From Marinagarivorans sp. (GTDB lineage: Bacteria; Pseudomonadota; Gammaproteobacteria; Pseudomonadales; Cellvibrionaceae), in the NCBI GenBank assembly GCA_028281865.1, contig JANQJB010000052.1, positions 1 through 64,000 on the forward strand: 64,000 bases of DNA. The letters run 5' to 3'. Below are positions 16,134 through 25,232 of this stretch, one piece after another. Position numbers and translations under genes: made by a program. Under the pieces are notes generated by a model. It was not told where the DNA came from. It did no database searches and saw only the letters and a list, made by a program, of their open reading frames with translations. Every line of letters begins with the position of its first letter. Position 1 is the stretch's first letter.

Positions 16134-16715
16134 ATGCACGCATTAAAAAAAATTACATGCATATTGTTTGTCTTGGTGTCGACAGTTTTTTTGGCTGTTG
16201 TTGCTAATGCTAATCAGCAAGATGCAGAACGAGCTGTTCGTGCTCAATTCGTTTACAATTTTGCCAACTTTGTTGAATGGCCGCAAAATGCATTTGCTTC
16301 GGAAAGCGATCCAATTAAAGTTTGTTTGTTCGGCAAAGTTTTTTTTGCGCCATTTTTATATGCTTACGAGGGTACCTTAATTGGTTCTCGCAAACTTCAG
16401 GTAATGCAAACAGATACTTTTCAGGAAATTCGGTCTGGCTGCCATATCTTATATGTTGGCGAAGATCAGCGTGTTCGTCTGCCAACGTTCTGGAAGCAAA
16501 TTAAATATATTTATGTTTTGAGTATAGGTGAGCGTCAGGGTTTTGCTGATAAGGGTGGAATTATCAATATTATGCGCACGAGCGATCGCTTGCAATTTGA
16601 TGTCAATATCGAAAATGCTATTTCAAACGGTCTATTTTTAGATTCCGATTTGTTAGCTATTGCACGTGTAATTAAGCGCAATACACAAGAATCAAAACAA
16701 AATGAAGCACCTTAA
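16134..16715 (+). CDS. YfiR-like periplasmic protein (DUF4154)
   Basis: A 193-residue protein with signal peptide 1-26 and the YfiR/DUF4154 signature: RAQFVYNFANFVEWP near the start of the mature protein, VCLFGK, GCHILYVG, and GGIINIMRTSDRLQFDVN-IENA near the end. YfiR of Pseudomonas binds and represses the CHASE8 sensor of the diguanylate cyclase YfiN in the periplasm and responds to redox. C64 and C103 here are 39 residues apart, matching the C71-C110 disulfide of YfiR as I recall it; a second Cys pair is absent. The ATG follows the tpsA stop with no gap, so translation is probably coupled. The next gene has a CHASE8-like domain, the natural target. Confidence 0.88.
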   Translation: MHALKKITCILFVLVSTVFLAVVANANQQDAERAVRAQFVYNFANFVEWPQNAFASESDPIKVCLFGKVFFAPFLYAYEGTLIGSRKLQVMQTDTFQEIRSGCHILYVGEDQRVRLPTFWKQIKYIYVLSIGERQGFADKGGIINIMRTSDRLQFDVNIENAISNGLFLDSDLLAIARVIKRNTQESKQNEAP

Positions 16716-16759
16716 TATTTTTAGAGTTTGCAACCTCTCGCGCCTGAAGAGGTAGGTTC

Positions 16760-18742
16760 GTGCAAATTCAGTTTCGTGATCTGCCGATCCAGAAAAAAAT
16801 ATCGCTTGTCATTATAGTGGGAATGACAAGCGCAACAATTATTGCTCTGGCAAACTTTATTACTCTCGATCGCATGAGTGTTAAACGCAATTTGTCGGAG
16901 GAAATGCGCGTACTAGCACAAATTACAGCGGCGCGCAGCGCCGTTGCAGTTTCATTTGACGATGTTTCCAATGCTACAGAAAATTTAGCGACTTTGTCTC
17001 TTCGTTCTACTATACAATATGCCTGCATTTACGCGGATAACCGAAAACTATTTGCTCATTATCAACGCGAAGAAAATATAGGTGTCAACTGCGAAAAGGA
17101 ATTCAAAGAACCAGCGCAACCTTATGTTTTTAGTAAAAAATATCTTCATGTTTACGAGCCGATAACCCGGCGAGGTTCGGTGCTGGGTTTTTTGACTGTG
17201 ACTTCTGACCTTTCGCCAATTGTTAAACGCATGCAGCAATGGGTGTATACCGGGATAATTGTTGTTATTGCTGCAGTATTAGTGGCGTTTTTATTTACAC
17301 GCCGCATGCAGAAAGCTATCGTAACGCCAATCGTTAATTTGGCAGAACTGATGGACAGGGTAAAGCGAGAAAACGATTTAACCTTGAAAGCGACACTTAT
17401 TGGAAAAGATGAGGTCGGTCATTTAGTTGAAACGTTTAATGAAATGCTTGCAATTATTTATAACAATAATAAGGATCTTCAAATTCTCTATCGTGAACTG
17501 GTCGAAAAAAGTGCCGAAGCAGAAAAAACTGCAGCTTCACTTGAGGTTAGTAATAAACACATAAAAGATCTTTTTGGTAGTGCCGCCCATGATTTACGTC
17601 AGCCGTTGCAGGCCATTTCCATTTTTGCCGATACTTTATTACGACAAGTTGATAGCGAAAGTCAGCGTGATGTCATTCATAAACTGAAACAATCGCTACA
17701 GAATTTGGGTGATTTGTTTAACGAGATACTCGATGTATCGCGCTACGATTTTGATTTAAGTGTTGTTGGTACCAAACCTATGCCAATTAAGCCGCTTATT
17801 TTGAAAGTCTCGACGGAATTTGAAGCTATGGCGCAAGACAAAGGTTTGCGACTTAAATTTCATACCGTGGACTATACCGTTGTTGCTCACGCTGCTTTAT
17901 TAGAGAGAATTATTCGCAATTTGCTAAGTAATGCTATCCGTTATACTGACAGTGGCGGAATACTTTTAGGGTGTCGTCGGCGCGGTGAAGAATTAGCGAT
18001 CGAAGTGTGGGATACAGGTTGCGGCATCCCTGATCAAAAAATCGATACGATATTTAGTAAATTCGTACAAGCGAATGATCGAGAAATAGGGCATAGAGGC
18101 GGATATGGCCTTGGGCTGGCAATTGTCAAACAGTTTGTTGATTCGTTAGGTTATAAGATATCTGTGATATCTCGCGTTGGACATGGTACCGTTTTTCGTC
18201 TGCTGGTGCCTTTGGTTGATGTTAGCGAAGATCAGCGCAGCGATACACAATCATTTAAGGCTATCGAGGAAGGCCAAGCGCCTAAAGGAATTAACAAAGA
18301 AATAGATCAAAGCGACCCCGGTTCTAGCTTGCCGACGATGACAGGTGATTCGCTAATTGGAACGCTTAAGACACAGCGCTCGGCGATATTGCTTGACGAT
18401 GACCAGGAAGTTACTGATGCACTTAGTTTATTACTGCAAAACATTGGTATGGAAACTCATGCCTTCGTTTCTTTTGATGAGTTAAAAACCTATGTAGATA
18501 GCGAGGATTTCGACCCTCCTGACATCGTTATTTGTGATTATCAACTGGGCGACCAATTTAATGGCGGAGAAGTCATTGAACAAATACGTCAGGTTGTCAA
18601 CGAAGATTTAGCGGCCTTTATTATTTCTGGTGCGTCCGACGACGAAGTTTGGAAAGAAATCCAAGACACGGGAATTCCTTATTTGCGCAAGCCTGTAAAG
18701 CCCGCCCGTCTAAGAGCAATGATTAATCATGTGCTGGGTTAA
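16760..18742 (+). CDS. Hybrid histidine kinase with CHASE8-like periplasmic sensor
   Basis: A 660-residue membrane protein. TM1 about 15-35; periplasmic domain 36-160 with LAQITAARSAVAVSFDD, close to the CHASE8 sensor of YfiN/TpbB; TM2 162-180; HAMP about 181-235; coiled coil; HisKA with H277 (SAAHDLRQPLQ); ATPase domain with N-box NLLSNAIRY, DTGCGIP and GYGLGLAIV; and a C-terminal receiver with acidic DDD (545-547) and D593 (VICDYQL). The last module lets it act as a phosphorelay or self-quenching kinase. The start is GTG at 16760 with GAGG upstream. It lies 44 bp after the YfiR-like gene, so YfiR probably controls this kinase instead of a diguanylate cyclase. The cytoplasmic partner is not encoded next to it. 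Confidence 0.9.
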   Translation: MQIQFRDLPIQKKISLVIIVGMTSATIIALANFITLDRMSVKRNLSEEMRVLAQITAARSAVAVSFDDVSNATENLATLSLRSTIQYACIYADNRKLFAHYQREENIGVNCEKEFKEPAQPYVFSKKYLHVYEPITRRGSVLGFLTVTSDLSPIVKRMQQWVYTGIIVVIAAVLVAFLFTRRMQKAIVTPIVNLAELMDRVKRENDLTLKATLIGKDEVGHLVETFNEMLAIIYNNNKDLQILYRELVEKSAEAEKTAASLEVSNKHIKDLFGSAAHDLRQPLQAISIFADTLLRQVDSESQRDVIHKLKQSLQNLGDLFNEILDVSRYDFDLSVVGTKPMPIKPLILKVSTEFEAMAQDKGLRLKFHTVDYTVVAHAALLERIIRNLLSNAIRYTDSGGILLGCRRRGEELAIEVWDTGCGIPDQKIDTIFSKFVQANDREIGHRGGYGLGLAIVKQFVDSLGYKISVISRVGHGTVFRLLVPLVDVSEDQRSDTQSFKAIEEGQAPKGINKEIDQSDPGSSLPTMTGDSLIGTLKTQRSAILLDDDQEVTDALSLLLQNIGMETHAFVSFDELKTYVDSEDFDPPDIVICDYQLGDQFNGGEVIEQIRQVVNEDLAAFIISGASDDEVWKEIQDTGIPYLRKPVKPARLRAMINHVLG

Positions 18743-18825
18743 TAAAGGAATACAAATTTTGGCGGCGATCTAGAGTAGAAGTTTTCGCAAATAAGTAGAT
18801 AATTTATTGGGTGCGCGTTCTTAGG

Positions 18826-20382
18826 TTACCAAAATATTACGTATAAAATAGCGACGATTAGCGATAAGCCGAGAGCTATCAGATTAAATGCGGGGAAGGT
18901 GGTCGTGTGTTTCCCTGGAGCGGAAAATAAAAGTTTAGATCTCAATTGAGTTAAAAGTATCGTTGTGGCTATTGCAAAAACGTATGCAATGGCGATTCGA
19001 TTTAAAAAAGGAACTTCAGGGAAAGCAAAGTAAAGCAATATTGAAACAACTGTAGCAAGAATAAATATGTAGAGCGCGTGCTTTGTATAAGTGTTTTTTG
19101 TCAGCAAGCCCAGAGTAAAAACTGCACAGATACCTGGAATAAAAAAGCTGGCAAAATCCCAAATATAGCTTAGCGCTATATTATTTTTATTTATTGCAAA
19201 AGTTGCCGTCAGGGCGACTATTAATATAAAGGCGTTTATGACTCTGCCGAGCTTCAATAGATGATGTTCGTTATTATGTTGAGATATTGTAGAATACAAA
19301 TCAATAATGCTGAGCGTTGTTGTGGATAAACAAATTCCTGCAATTGTCGAGATGACGCTAACAAATAGAGCGAGTATCATCAGTGCTTGAGCGGCAATAG
19401 GTAGAGAAAAGAAGAGCGCTGTAAAATATCCGTGCTGTTCTATATCAGACCCTAAATACAAATGCGACAAAACGCCTGGGAGAATAAATAAAATGGGGAT
19501 AAAAAATTTGAGACATGCCGCAAACACTATTCCTTTTTGACCCTCCGCAATGCTTTTGGCGGATAACGCACGCTGAATAATTGCTTGATTGAAGCCCCAA
19601 TACCAAATATTGATTATCCAGATTCCGCCCAGTAGAGTAAATATTCCGGGTAAGCGATCGTAGTGCGGATTGTCAGGTTCCAATATAAGATGCAGCTTAG
19701 ATTTTACAATCGTAAGTCTGTTGTCAAGAGTTTGCTCAGGGATATTGCCTGCGAGGCTTAAGTAGATTACGCATGCTAATAAAGCTAATCCAGCAGTATA
19801 AATAATAGTGACATTTATCTTATCTATTTTCGCGATGCTCGATAATCCGCCTTGAAAAGAATAAACATAGGTAAATAGCAGCAGTGCTAAACAGCTAAAA
19901 ATTTTTTCGATACCCAGCAGAGTTTCTAGGATATCCGTTGAAATCCATAATAAATAGGGTAATGTGAAAAGTAACGAATAAATGATTGAAAATGACGAGA
20001 AAAACCATCGAAACCGAATATCAAAGCGCTGTTGCAAGTACTGCCCTAAGGTGTAATTACCCCGAGTATAAAATACCGGAAAAATATACTTCGCAATTAT
20101 TAGCATTGCAGGAATAGCAAGCCATTCAAATGCGGCAATAGCAAGACCAATGCGATAACCGTCTGTCGACATGAAAACGATGTGTTCTAACGAAATATTG
20201 ATTGCAACGAGAGACAATCCAACACTCCACCAGGACTGGTTACGCCCGGCGATGAAAAACTGCTTAAATGCTTTTGTCTCTTCTATCGCAGCAGGTTTAC
20301 TGTCAGTTTTGTTAATTGACAGTACAAGGTAGCCTATAAATAAGCAGTAGAAAACGATTAACAGAATGGCAAAAGTTAACAA
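18826..20382 (-). CDS. Sodium:solute symporter (SSS family), second of a tandem pair
   Basis: A 518-residue integral membrane protein with about 13-14 hydrophobic segments. Family marks include NISLEHIVF in an early helix, WWSVGLSLVAIN, the loop YWGFNQAIIQRALSAKS and AEGQKGIVFAA. It resembles the protein encoded just upstream (20459-22051), including the QxIIQRALxAKS motif, so the two are paralogues. It would take up a small organic solute, perhaps a sugar, with Na+; the substrate cannot be deduced. It lies 76 bp after the first symporter on the same strand, probably in the same transcript, and close to a LytS/LytTR two-component system. Confidence 0.85.
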   Translation of the reverse strand: MLTFAILLIVFYCLFIGYLVLSINKTDSKPAAIEETKAFKQFFIAGRNQSWWSVGLSLVAINISLEHIVFMSTDGYRIGLAIAAFEWLAIPAMLIIAKYIFPVFYTRGNYTLGQYLQQRFDIRFRWFFSSFSIIYSLLFTLPYLLWISTDILETLLGIEKIFSCLALLLFTYVYSFQGGLSSIAKIDKINVTIIYTAGLALLACVIYLSLAGNIPEQTLDNRLTIVKSKLHLILEPDNPHYDRLPGIFTLLGGIWIINIWYWGFNQAIIQRALSAKSIAEGQKGIVFAACLKFFIPILFILPGVLSHLYLGSDIEQHGYFTALFFSLPIAAQALMILALFVSVISTIAGICLSTTTLSIIDLYSTISQHNNEHHLLKLGRVINAFILIVALTATFAINKNNIALSYIWDFASFFIPGICAVFTLGLLTKNTYTKHALYIFILATVVSILLYFAFPEVPFLNRIAIAYVFAIATTILLTQLRSKLLFSAPGKHTTTFPAFNLIALGLSLIVAILYVIFW

Positions 20383-20458
20383 GATGGTAAAGTGTGGCCA
20401 AGCAAGATATCATCGGAGACTTATTATAGTCTTTCTATCGCAAGAAGAAACTAGCCTC

Positions 20459-22051
20459 TTACCACCACGTCCAATAGATTGCTGCGAGTAAACTACTTAA
20501 TACAAGCGCACCAAAATTGAAGATATAGGAGGTCGAATAAGAGATAGCACCGAGCGTAATGGTTGGAGTTGGTGGAGAATCAATAACGGATTGCCTGTTA
20601 TCCCACATGCTTTTCAATATCGCAAAAGCCAAACAACTTATAAATACTACAACCATTCTATCCATAAATGGGAATTCGGGAAAAATGACGGTAAGACAAA
20701 GGGACAAGGCCAGTGAGCAGACTGTCGCACCAAAAGCGGCCTTTTCTGTTGTTTTTTTCCAAAACATTCCAAGCAAAAAGATCACTGTTATTCCGGGGCT
20801 AAAAAAGCCAACTGCGTCCTGAATATATTGAAATGCCTGGTCGAAATTACCAACGAGTGGCTGAGCGATGACAGCAGCGACAGTTATCGATATTGTGCTG
20901 ACAATACGCCCGACCTTTACCAGGTGCGTTGACGAAACATTCTTATTTTTTATCCATGATGCATACAAGTCCATCGTGAATATCGTTGAAAGGCTATTCA
21001 TCATCGATGCGATGGTTGAGACAACAGCAGCGAGCAAAGCGGCAAAGACAAGTCCTTTAAACCCGATAGGTAAAAGTTTCATCATTTCTGGGTAAGCTTG
21101 GTCGGCGACTTGGCCAGAGACTGTCAGATTCGGAACCAAATAGGCGGCGCAAATACCGGGGAGAACGCAGATTACTGGCATCAACAATTTCAGCGCGCCA
21201 GCGAATAGCATGCCCTTTTGTGCTTCATCAAGACTTTTGGCTGCGAGTGCACGTTGGATAATGTATTGGTTTAAACCCCAATAGAAAAGGTTGACGATCC
21301 ACATGCCTCCAACCAGAACTGAAATTCCGGGGACATAACGATAAAATTCATTATCCTTGCTTAAAATCAAATCAAACTTCTCTGGCATTGTTTCTGCCAT
21401 TATTTTTAAACCGGCATACACGCCTGAATTGTCGCTGATTTGGTTTAATGCGATATAGAGTGTAACGAAACCGCCGGCAATAAGTAGCACTACCTGGATA
21501 ATGTCTGTAAACGCCACTGCCTTAAGCCCGCCATACAGCGAATATGCGGTAGCGAAGCCTGCAAGCAGTACAATTGCAGTCGTGTTGCTAATGCCGGTCA
21601 TAGTGGTTATCGCAAGCGACCCAAGCCATAAAATGGATGTCAGATAAATGAAAACATAAGCGCACACCCAAAAACCTGCGACGAGGTTTTTAACGGATGT
21701 TCCGTAGCGCATCTCCAAGAATTGCGGCATTGAGTAAATTCCATTTTTCAGAAAAATAGGTAAGAAATATTTGCCAACAATCAAAATGGCAATGGCAGAC
21801 ATCCACTCGTAGGAGGCAATGGCAATTCCAATTGCGTAGGCTGATCCTGCAGTGCCGATAATTTGTTCTGTCGAAATATTTGCAGCAATTAAAGAACCGC
21901 CGACAGCCCACCAGGGCAGCGCTTTGCTTGCGAGGAAATAGTCTTTTGTATCTTTAGCGTGGTTTTTCTCGCGCGAAACCCACTGCGCAAGAATGAAGAT
22001 TGCAAACGCGTACAAACCAATAATAAGTAAATCGACGCCAGCAAGATGCAT
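20459..22051 (-). CDS. Sodium/sugar cotransporter, SGLT-type SSS family
   Basis: A 530-residue protein with about 14 transmembrane segments. Signature stretches are NISTEQIIGTAGSAYAIGIA, GGLKAVAFTDIIQ, YWGLNQYIIQRALAAKSLDEA and GMLFAGALKLLMP, all typical of the vSGLT/SGLT branch that couples sugar uptake to Na+. The start codon has GGGG well placed upstream (minus strand AAGGGGATTGCTATG). A 14-bp palindrome at 22086-22099 lies in the leader. The gene follows the LytTR regulator at 122 bp, so it is a likely target of that system, as with LytTR-controlled uptake proteins in enteric bacteria. Sugar specificity is unknown. Confidence 0.9.
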   Translation of the reverse strand: MHLAGVDLLIIGLYAFAIFILAQWVSREKNHAKDTKDYFLASKALPWWAVGGSLIAANISTEQIIGTAGSAYAIGIAIASYEWMSAIAILIVGKYFLPIFLKNGIYSMPQFLEMRYGTSVKNLVAGFWVCAYVFIYLTSILWLGSLAITTMTGISNTTAIVLLAGFATAYSLYGGLKAVAFTDIIQVVLLIAGGFVTLYIALNQISDNSGVYAGLKIMAETMPEKFDLILSKDNEFYRYVPGISVLVGGMWIVNLFYWGLNQYIIQRALAAKSLDEAQKGMLFAGALKLLMPVICVLPGICAAYLVPNLTVSGQVADQAYPEMMKLLPIGFKGLVFAALLAAVVSTIASMMNSLSTIFTMDLYASWIKNKNVSSTHLVKVGRIVSTISITVAAVIAQPLVGNFDQAFQYIQDAVGFFSPGITVIFLLGMFWKKTTEKAAFGATVCSLALSLCLTVIFPEFPFMDRMVVVFISCLAFAILKSMWDNRQSVIDSPPTPTITLGAISYSTSYIFNFGALVLSSLLAAIYWTWW

Positions 22052-22085
22052 AGCAATCCCCTTGGGTTGAAAGATTAGTTTGTGT

Positions 22086-22099
22086 ATTTTCTAGAAAAT
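22086..22099. promoter_or_regulatory. 14-bp palindrome in the symporter leader
   Basis: ATTTTCTAGAAAAT is a perfect palindrome, about 35 bp upstream of the SGLT-type gene's start and 75 bp past the stop of the LytTR gene. It could be a regulator site. LytTR proteins usually bind direct repeats, so the binding protein is uncertain. Confidence 0.35.
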
Positions 22100-22173
22100 T
22101 TGCTGGCTTATGTAATAAAGTGCTGGAAGGTAAATAGACGTGCTGAATGCATTGTGTGCTTGGCTGAGTGGCG

Positions 22174-22902
22174 TTATAGGCTTAGAAGCTTTTTTAGTAA
22201 TATTGATTGGCGCCGCGAAACCTCGACGTGTAGTCCTGGCGACAAGGTCAAAATAAAACCACTTGTGTGACTGCCACTAATCCTTTGAATGTGCGATAAG
22301 TTCACAATATGGTTCCGGCTCGCGCGAAAAAATAGCTCTTCAGGTAAACGTGCTTCGACATGTGAGAGTGCTCGATGTACAAAGGGCTTGCAGCCGTTGA
22401 AATAAAGGCGAGTATGGTTTTTACAACTTTCAAATAATTGAATTTCTTTTAAGCTAATCATGTGATGAGCTTCGCCGTCTTTTATATATATTTTACTTTC
22501 AGGAAGTAGCTTTGTTTTGAGTTCTGTATCAGTATCGCTTGAGCTTTCCGCTACGGACTGGCTGTTGAGTTTGCTAATCGCAACACGCAAGCGTTCATCC
22601 GTTATCGGTTTTAGCAAATAGTCAATTGTATTGTGGTCAAAAGCTTGCAATGCATATTCTGAATAAGCTGTCGTGAAAATTAATTTTGGTGCGTAAGTTA
22701 ATTTCTTTAGTAAATCAAATGCGGATTCACCAGGAAGGTGAATATCAAGAAAAATAAGCTCAGGTTGATGCAGTTGAATGAGCTTATGCGCCTCGTCAAC
22801 AGTAGCTGCTTGACCGATAAGTTTAATGTCTTGGTAGCTCGATAGCATGCTGACAAGACCTTCGCGCGCAATTTCAATATCTTCAACAACAAGCGTTTTC
22901 AT
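22174..22902 (-). CDS. LytTR-family response regulator
   Basis: A 242-residue protein. The receiver domain (1-120) has E7/D8, phosphoacceptor D53 (LIFLDIHLPG), T78 (FTTAYS) and K98 (LLKPI). A linker leads to a LytTR DNA-binding domain (about 138-240) with IQLFESCKNHTRLYF, RALSHVEARLP and FFRASRNHIVNLSHI, the conserved LytTR core. It overlaps the upstream pseudokinase gene by 4 bp (ATGA), so it is translationally coupled to it. Its phosphodonor is most likely the intact LytS-type kinase encoded two genes upstream. Likely targets are the two symporter genes immediately downstream; this is inference from position. Confidence 0.93.
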   Translation of the reverse strand: MKTLVVEDIEIAREGLVSMLSSYQDIKLIGQAATVDEAHKLIQLHQPELIFLDIHLPGESAFDLLKKLTYAPKLIFTTAYSEYALQAFDHNTIDYLLKPITDERLRVAISKLNSQSVAESSSDTDTELKTKLLPESKIYIKDGEAHHMISLKEIQLFESCKNHTRLYFNGCKPFVHRALSHVEARLPEELFFRASRNHIVNLSHIQRISGSHTSGFILTLSPGLHVEVSRRQSILLKKLLSL

Positions 22903-24014
22903 TTTGGGTTCTGATCAATAGGAAGAAAGAGGCGAATTATAATAACTGTGGAATCAAAAAAATCAATATAAGCACCAGAGTTGTAAGCCTTTTCTAAGCG
23001 AACGCGAAAGTTGAATAAACGTTCGCTATTTATTCTTTTTTCTAGGTTTTCTAAGAGGTTTGTTGTTTGTTTGTCGCTCTCGTTGCCGCTTATACAGAAT
23101 GTCGTCGTAAATTGATTCTCTTCTGCTTCACACCGGATTGCCAGTTTGACAGCAGGGCACATTGGTTGATCGGTTGAGGTGATGCCATCGAGTACAAGAG
23201 ATACGAGGGAAAATATCGACATTGGCAATAAAGATACGCTATCCATTTTATTCTGCGCATCTATTTCAATAGTGAGATTTTTTAGCGTGTTTATTTCGCA
23301 GTAAAGCTGAGTGTAGGCAGCTACTATTCTAATTTCGTCTGTTATTGCGATACGTTTGAGTTGACTTGTTTCGACCGCGTAACGCATGAGTGTTGCAAGT
23401 TGTTCAACGATGCTTTTCGCTAACAATTTGTTTGTAACGGCTTCTTTGGCAATTTTATTCAAGCACTGATCAATAAAGTTACTGCCGATAAAGCCCGCTT
23501 GAATACGAAACAACGCATTATCGAGCTCTTGCGAAAGCCCCAGTGTTTTCAAATAGTTGTTGTAGGTGGCTTGGACTTTTTCCAAACTAAAAAAAATGCC
23601 TATCCATGCAATTTGAATGAGGATGATTTGAGCTGTGTGCCATGCGGCAAATGAATTTGAAATTTGATTAGGTTTTAATAAAACTAAAGCATGTTCTAGA
23701 TTAAGTAGATGGCCAAGTTGAGTTGTAATCCATACGTTTAATACTGTGAATGCCGGTGATAAACCAACAATTAATACTGCTATTATTAGCTTAAGACTTT
23801 TTAAATGATTCCTAGATGAAAATAAATAATAAAAATATGTGAATAAACATGTGACCAAAATACCGTCTACGCTGAGGCTAGCCAAACTTAATATGTAGGT
23901 GCTTGCCATTGAAGATTGGGGATTGGCGAACGCCAGGATGATAGCACACCAACCTCCGAGCCACAGTGCGGCATAGATTTTAAGCTTTGTGTTAGTGAAG
24001 GAAATGTTCGCCAT
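22899..24014 (-). CDS. Kinase-dead LytS-like membrane protein
   Basis: A 371-residue protein with about four transmembrane helices (12-145), then a region aligning with His_kinase (LytS) domains but without any catalytic motif. Where the active kinase next door has SPHFLFNALNNL, this one has GSNFIDQCLNKI, so the phosphoacceptor His is Asn179. The N-box (LCENSIKHN in the neighbour) reads SLVLDGITSTDQ, and the glycine-rich G-box is missing. It is therefore probably a non-enzymatic partner that senses a ligand or modulates the active kinase. I take the ATG at 24014, which overlaps the upstream gene by 23 bp; the longer reading from 24092 would overlap by 101 bp. The gene is intact, so the loss is old and tolerated. 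Confidence 0.8.
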   Translation of the reverse strand: MANISFTNTKLKIYAALWLGGWCAIILAFANPQSSMASTYILSLASLSVDGILVTCLFTYFYYLFSSRNHLKSLKLIIAVLIVGLSPAFTVLNVWITTQLGHLLNLEHALVLLKPNQISNSFAAWHTAQIILIQIAWIGIFFSLEKVQATYNNYLKTLGLSQELDNALFRIQAGFIGSNFIDQCLNKIAKEAVTNKLLAKSIVEQLATLMRYAVETSQLKRIAITDEIRIVAAYTQLYCEINTLKNLTIEIDAQNKMDSVSLLPMSIFSLVSLVLDGITSTDQPMCPAVKLAIRCEAEENQFTTTFCISGNESDKQTTNLLENLEKRINSERLFNFRVRLEKAYNSGAYIDFFDSTVIIIRLFLPIDQNPK

Positions 24015-25035
24015 TGGTTTTTTTCGGGAAAATAATGAGTGTTGAAACTGTTTTAAAATGCTCTTTAAAACGGAAGCGAGCTTCGTTGCCATAGGCGAGA
24101 GTCAGCCGTTCTTCGATATTACGCATACCGAATTTTAGCGATTGCGCATCATCGGATGTAAAATTTAGTCTTGATGATGTAACGCGATAAACGATCTTAT
24201 TTTTTTTGTCTGCTATATGCACGCATAACTTTCCTGATGTTAAATGTTGCAAATTGTGCTTGATACTATTTTCACAGAGTAATTGAAGTAGCATGGGCAG
24301 CACATAGGTTTTTTTTGCGTGTGAAGAATCTAGAATGTTGATATTAAACTTGTTTCCCAGGTGCAATTGAATAAGGCGCAAGTAACGCGCTAAAAATTCG
24401 ACTTCGGTTTTTAAATTGATGAAGTTTTTATCGCTGAACGAATTTAATTCAGAAAATATTCCTGCAATGTCCCTGGCCATAACAGAGGCTTTTTGTGCGT
24501 CCATGTCTAACATAAAGCGTAAATTATTCAACGCATTAAATAAAAAGTGGGGGCTTAGCTGCTGCGACAAGACACGTATCTGAGCGTTGGCCGTCAACTG
24601 GCTAAGTTGATGTTGTTCTTTTTGCACTTTATTGGAGGAGTATAACAACAGTGCAACGATCGTAACGAGAAACCATGCGACTGTGATAATCAGAGCCTGG
24701 GTGGTGGTGTCGCTTGCAAGGTCAACCCCGTGATCGGCTAACGCAAATACACTAAAGGTTATTAGACTTGCTGTGATAAACAAACGAAGTATGGAGCTGC
24801 CCCGATGGTAGTCGACCCATAAATATGTCCCCATTAGCGCGACGCAAGTAAAGCTCAGAAGTGTTGATGCTAAGGTCTTATCTAGTGAGGTTGAGACCTT
24901 AGACGAGGATAAAATGTGAGAAAAAACGATTGTTGCAGCCAAGACCAGGAAATAAACCAGAATCGCCGTTATTAAGGAATAAGCCAACGGCAGTTTCCGT
25001 GGGCGCGATAGTGGGTGGGGGGTATTCTTGGTCAT
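23992..25035 (-). CDS. LytS/YehU-type sensor histidine kinase
   Basis: A 347-residue protein with about four membrane helices (residues 18-135), then a His_kinase domain with H163 in LSPHFLFNALNNL, and a HATPase region with N-box LLQLLCENSIKHNL (about 245-258) and G-box FGMRNIEERLTLAYG. All motifs needed for autophosphorylation in the LytS/YehU/YpdA class are present. It is the first gene of a minus-strand cluster: kinase, dead kinase-like protein, LytTR regulator, two sodium symporters. There is no large extracytoplasmic domain, so the signal is probably sensed within or near the membrane, possibly by a heterodimer with the dead partner. It is divergent from rpsF. Confidence 0.92.
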   Translation of the reverse strand: MTKNTPHPLSRPRKLPLAYSLITAILVYFLVLAATIVFSHILSSSKVSTSLDKTLASTLLSFTCVALMGTYLWVDYHRGSSILRLFITASLITFSVFALADHGVDLASDTTTQALIITVAWFLVTIVALLLYSSNKVQKEQHQLSQLTANAQIRVLSQQLSPHFLFNALNNLRFMLDMDAQKASVMARDIAGIFSELNSFSDKNFINLKTEVEFLARYLRLIQLHLGNKFNINILDSSHAKKTYVLPMLLQLLCENSIKHNLQHLTSGKLCVHIADKKNKIVYRVTSSRLNFTSDDAQSLKFGMRNIEERLTLAYGNEARFRFKEHFKTVSTLIIFPKKTNGEHFLH

Positions 25036-25232
25036 TTATTTCGCTGGTGTGGCCTCTAAGGCATTGATTGTTGAGCTTGGTTCAAGTAGAATCGCGCGCC
25101 CTTGTGTCTGCCAGGTTGCTCGAATTCGTCTATACTCGGGGTCGTCTGTCTCCTGAGTTCGTCAGTCTATCGCAGGCATATTCTCCTTGTTTCACCGCTC
25201 GGCGGGAAACTATTAACCCATAAGGAGCTACA

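Noticed and set aside
24015-24092. Longer N-terminus for the kinase-dead LytS-like protein
   Set aside because: It would overlap the upstream kinase gene by 101 bp and add a basic peptide; the ATG at 24014 gives a normal short overlap.
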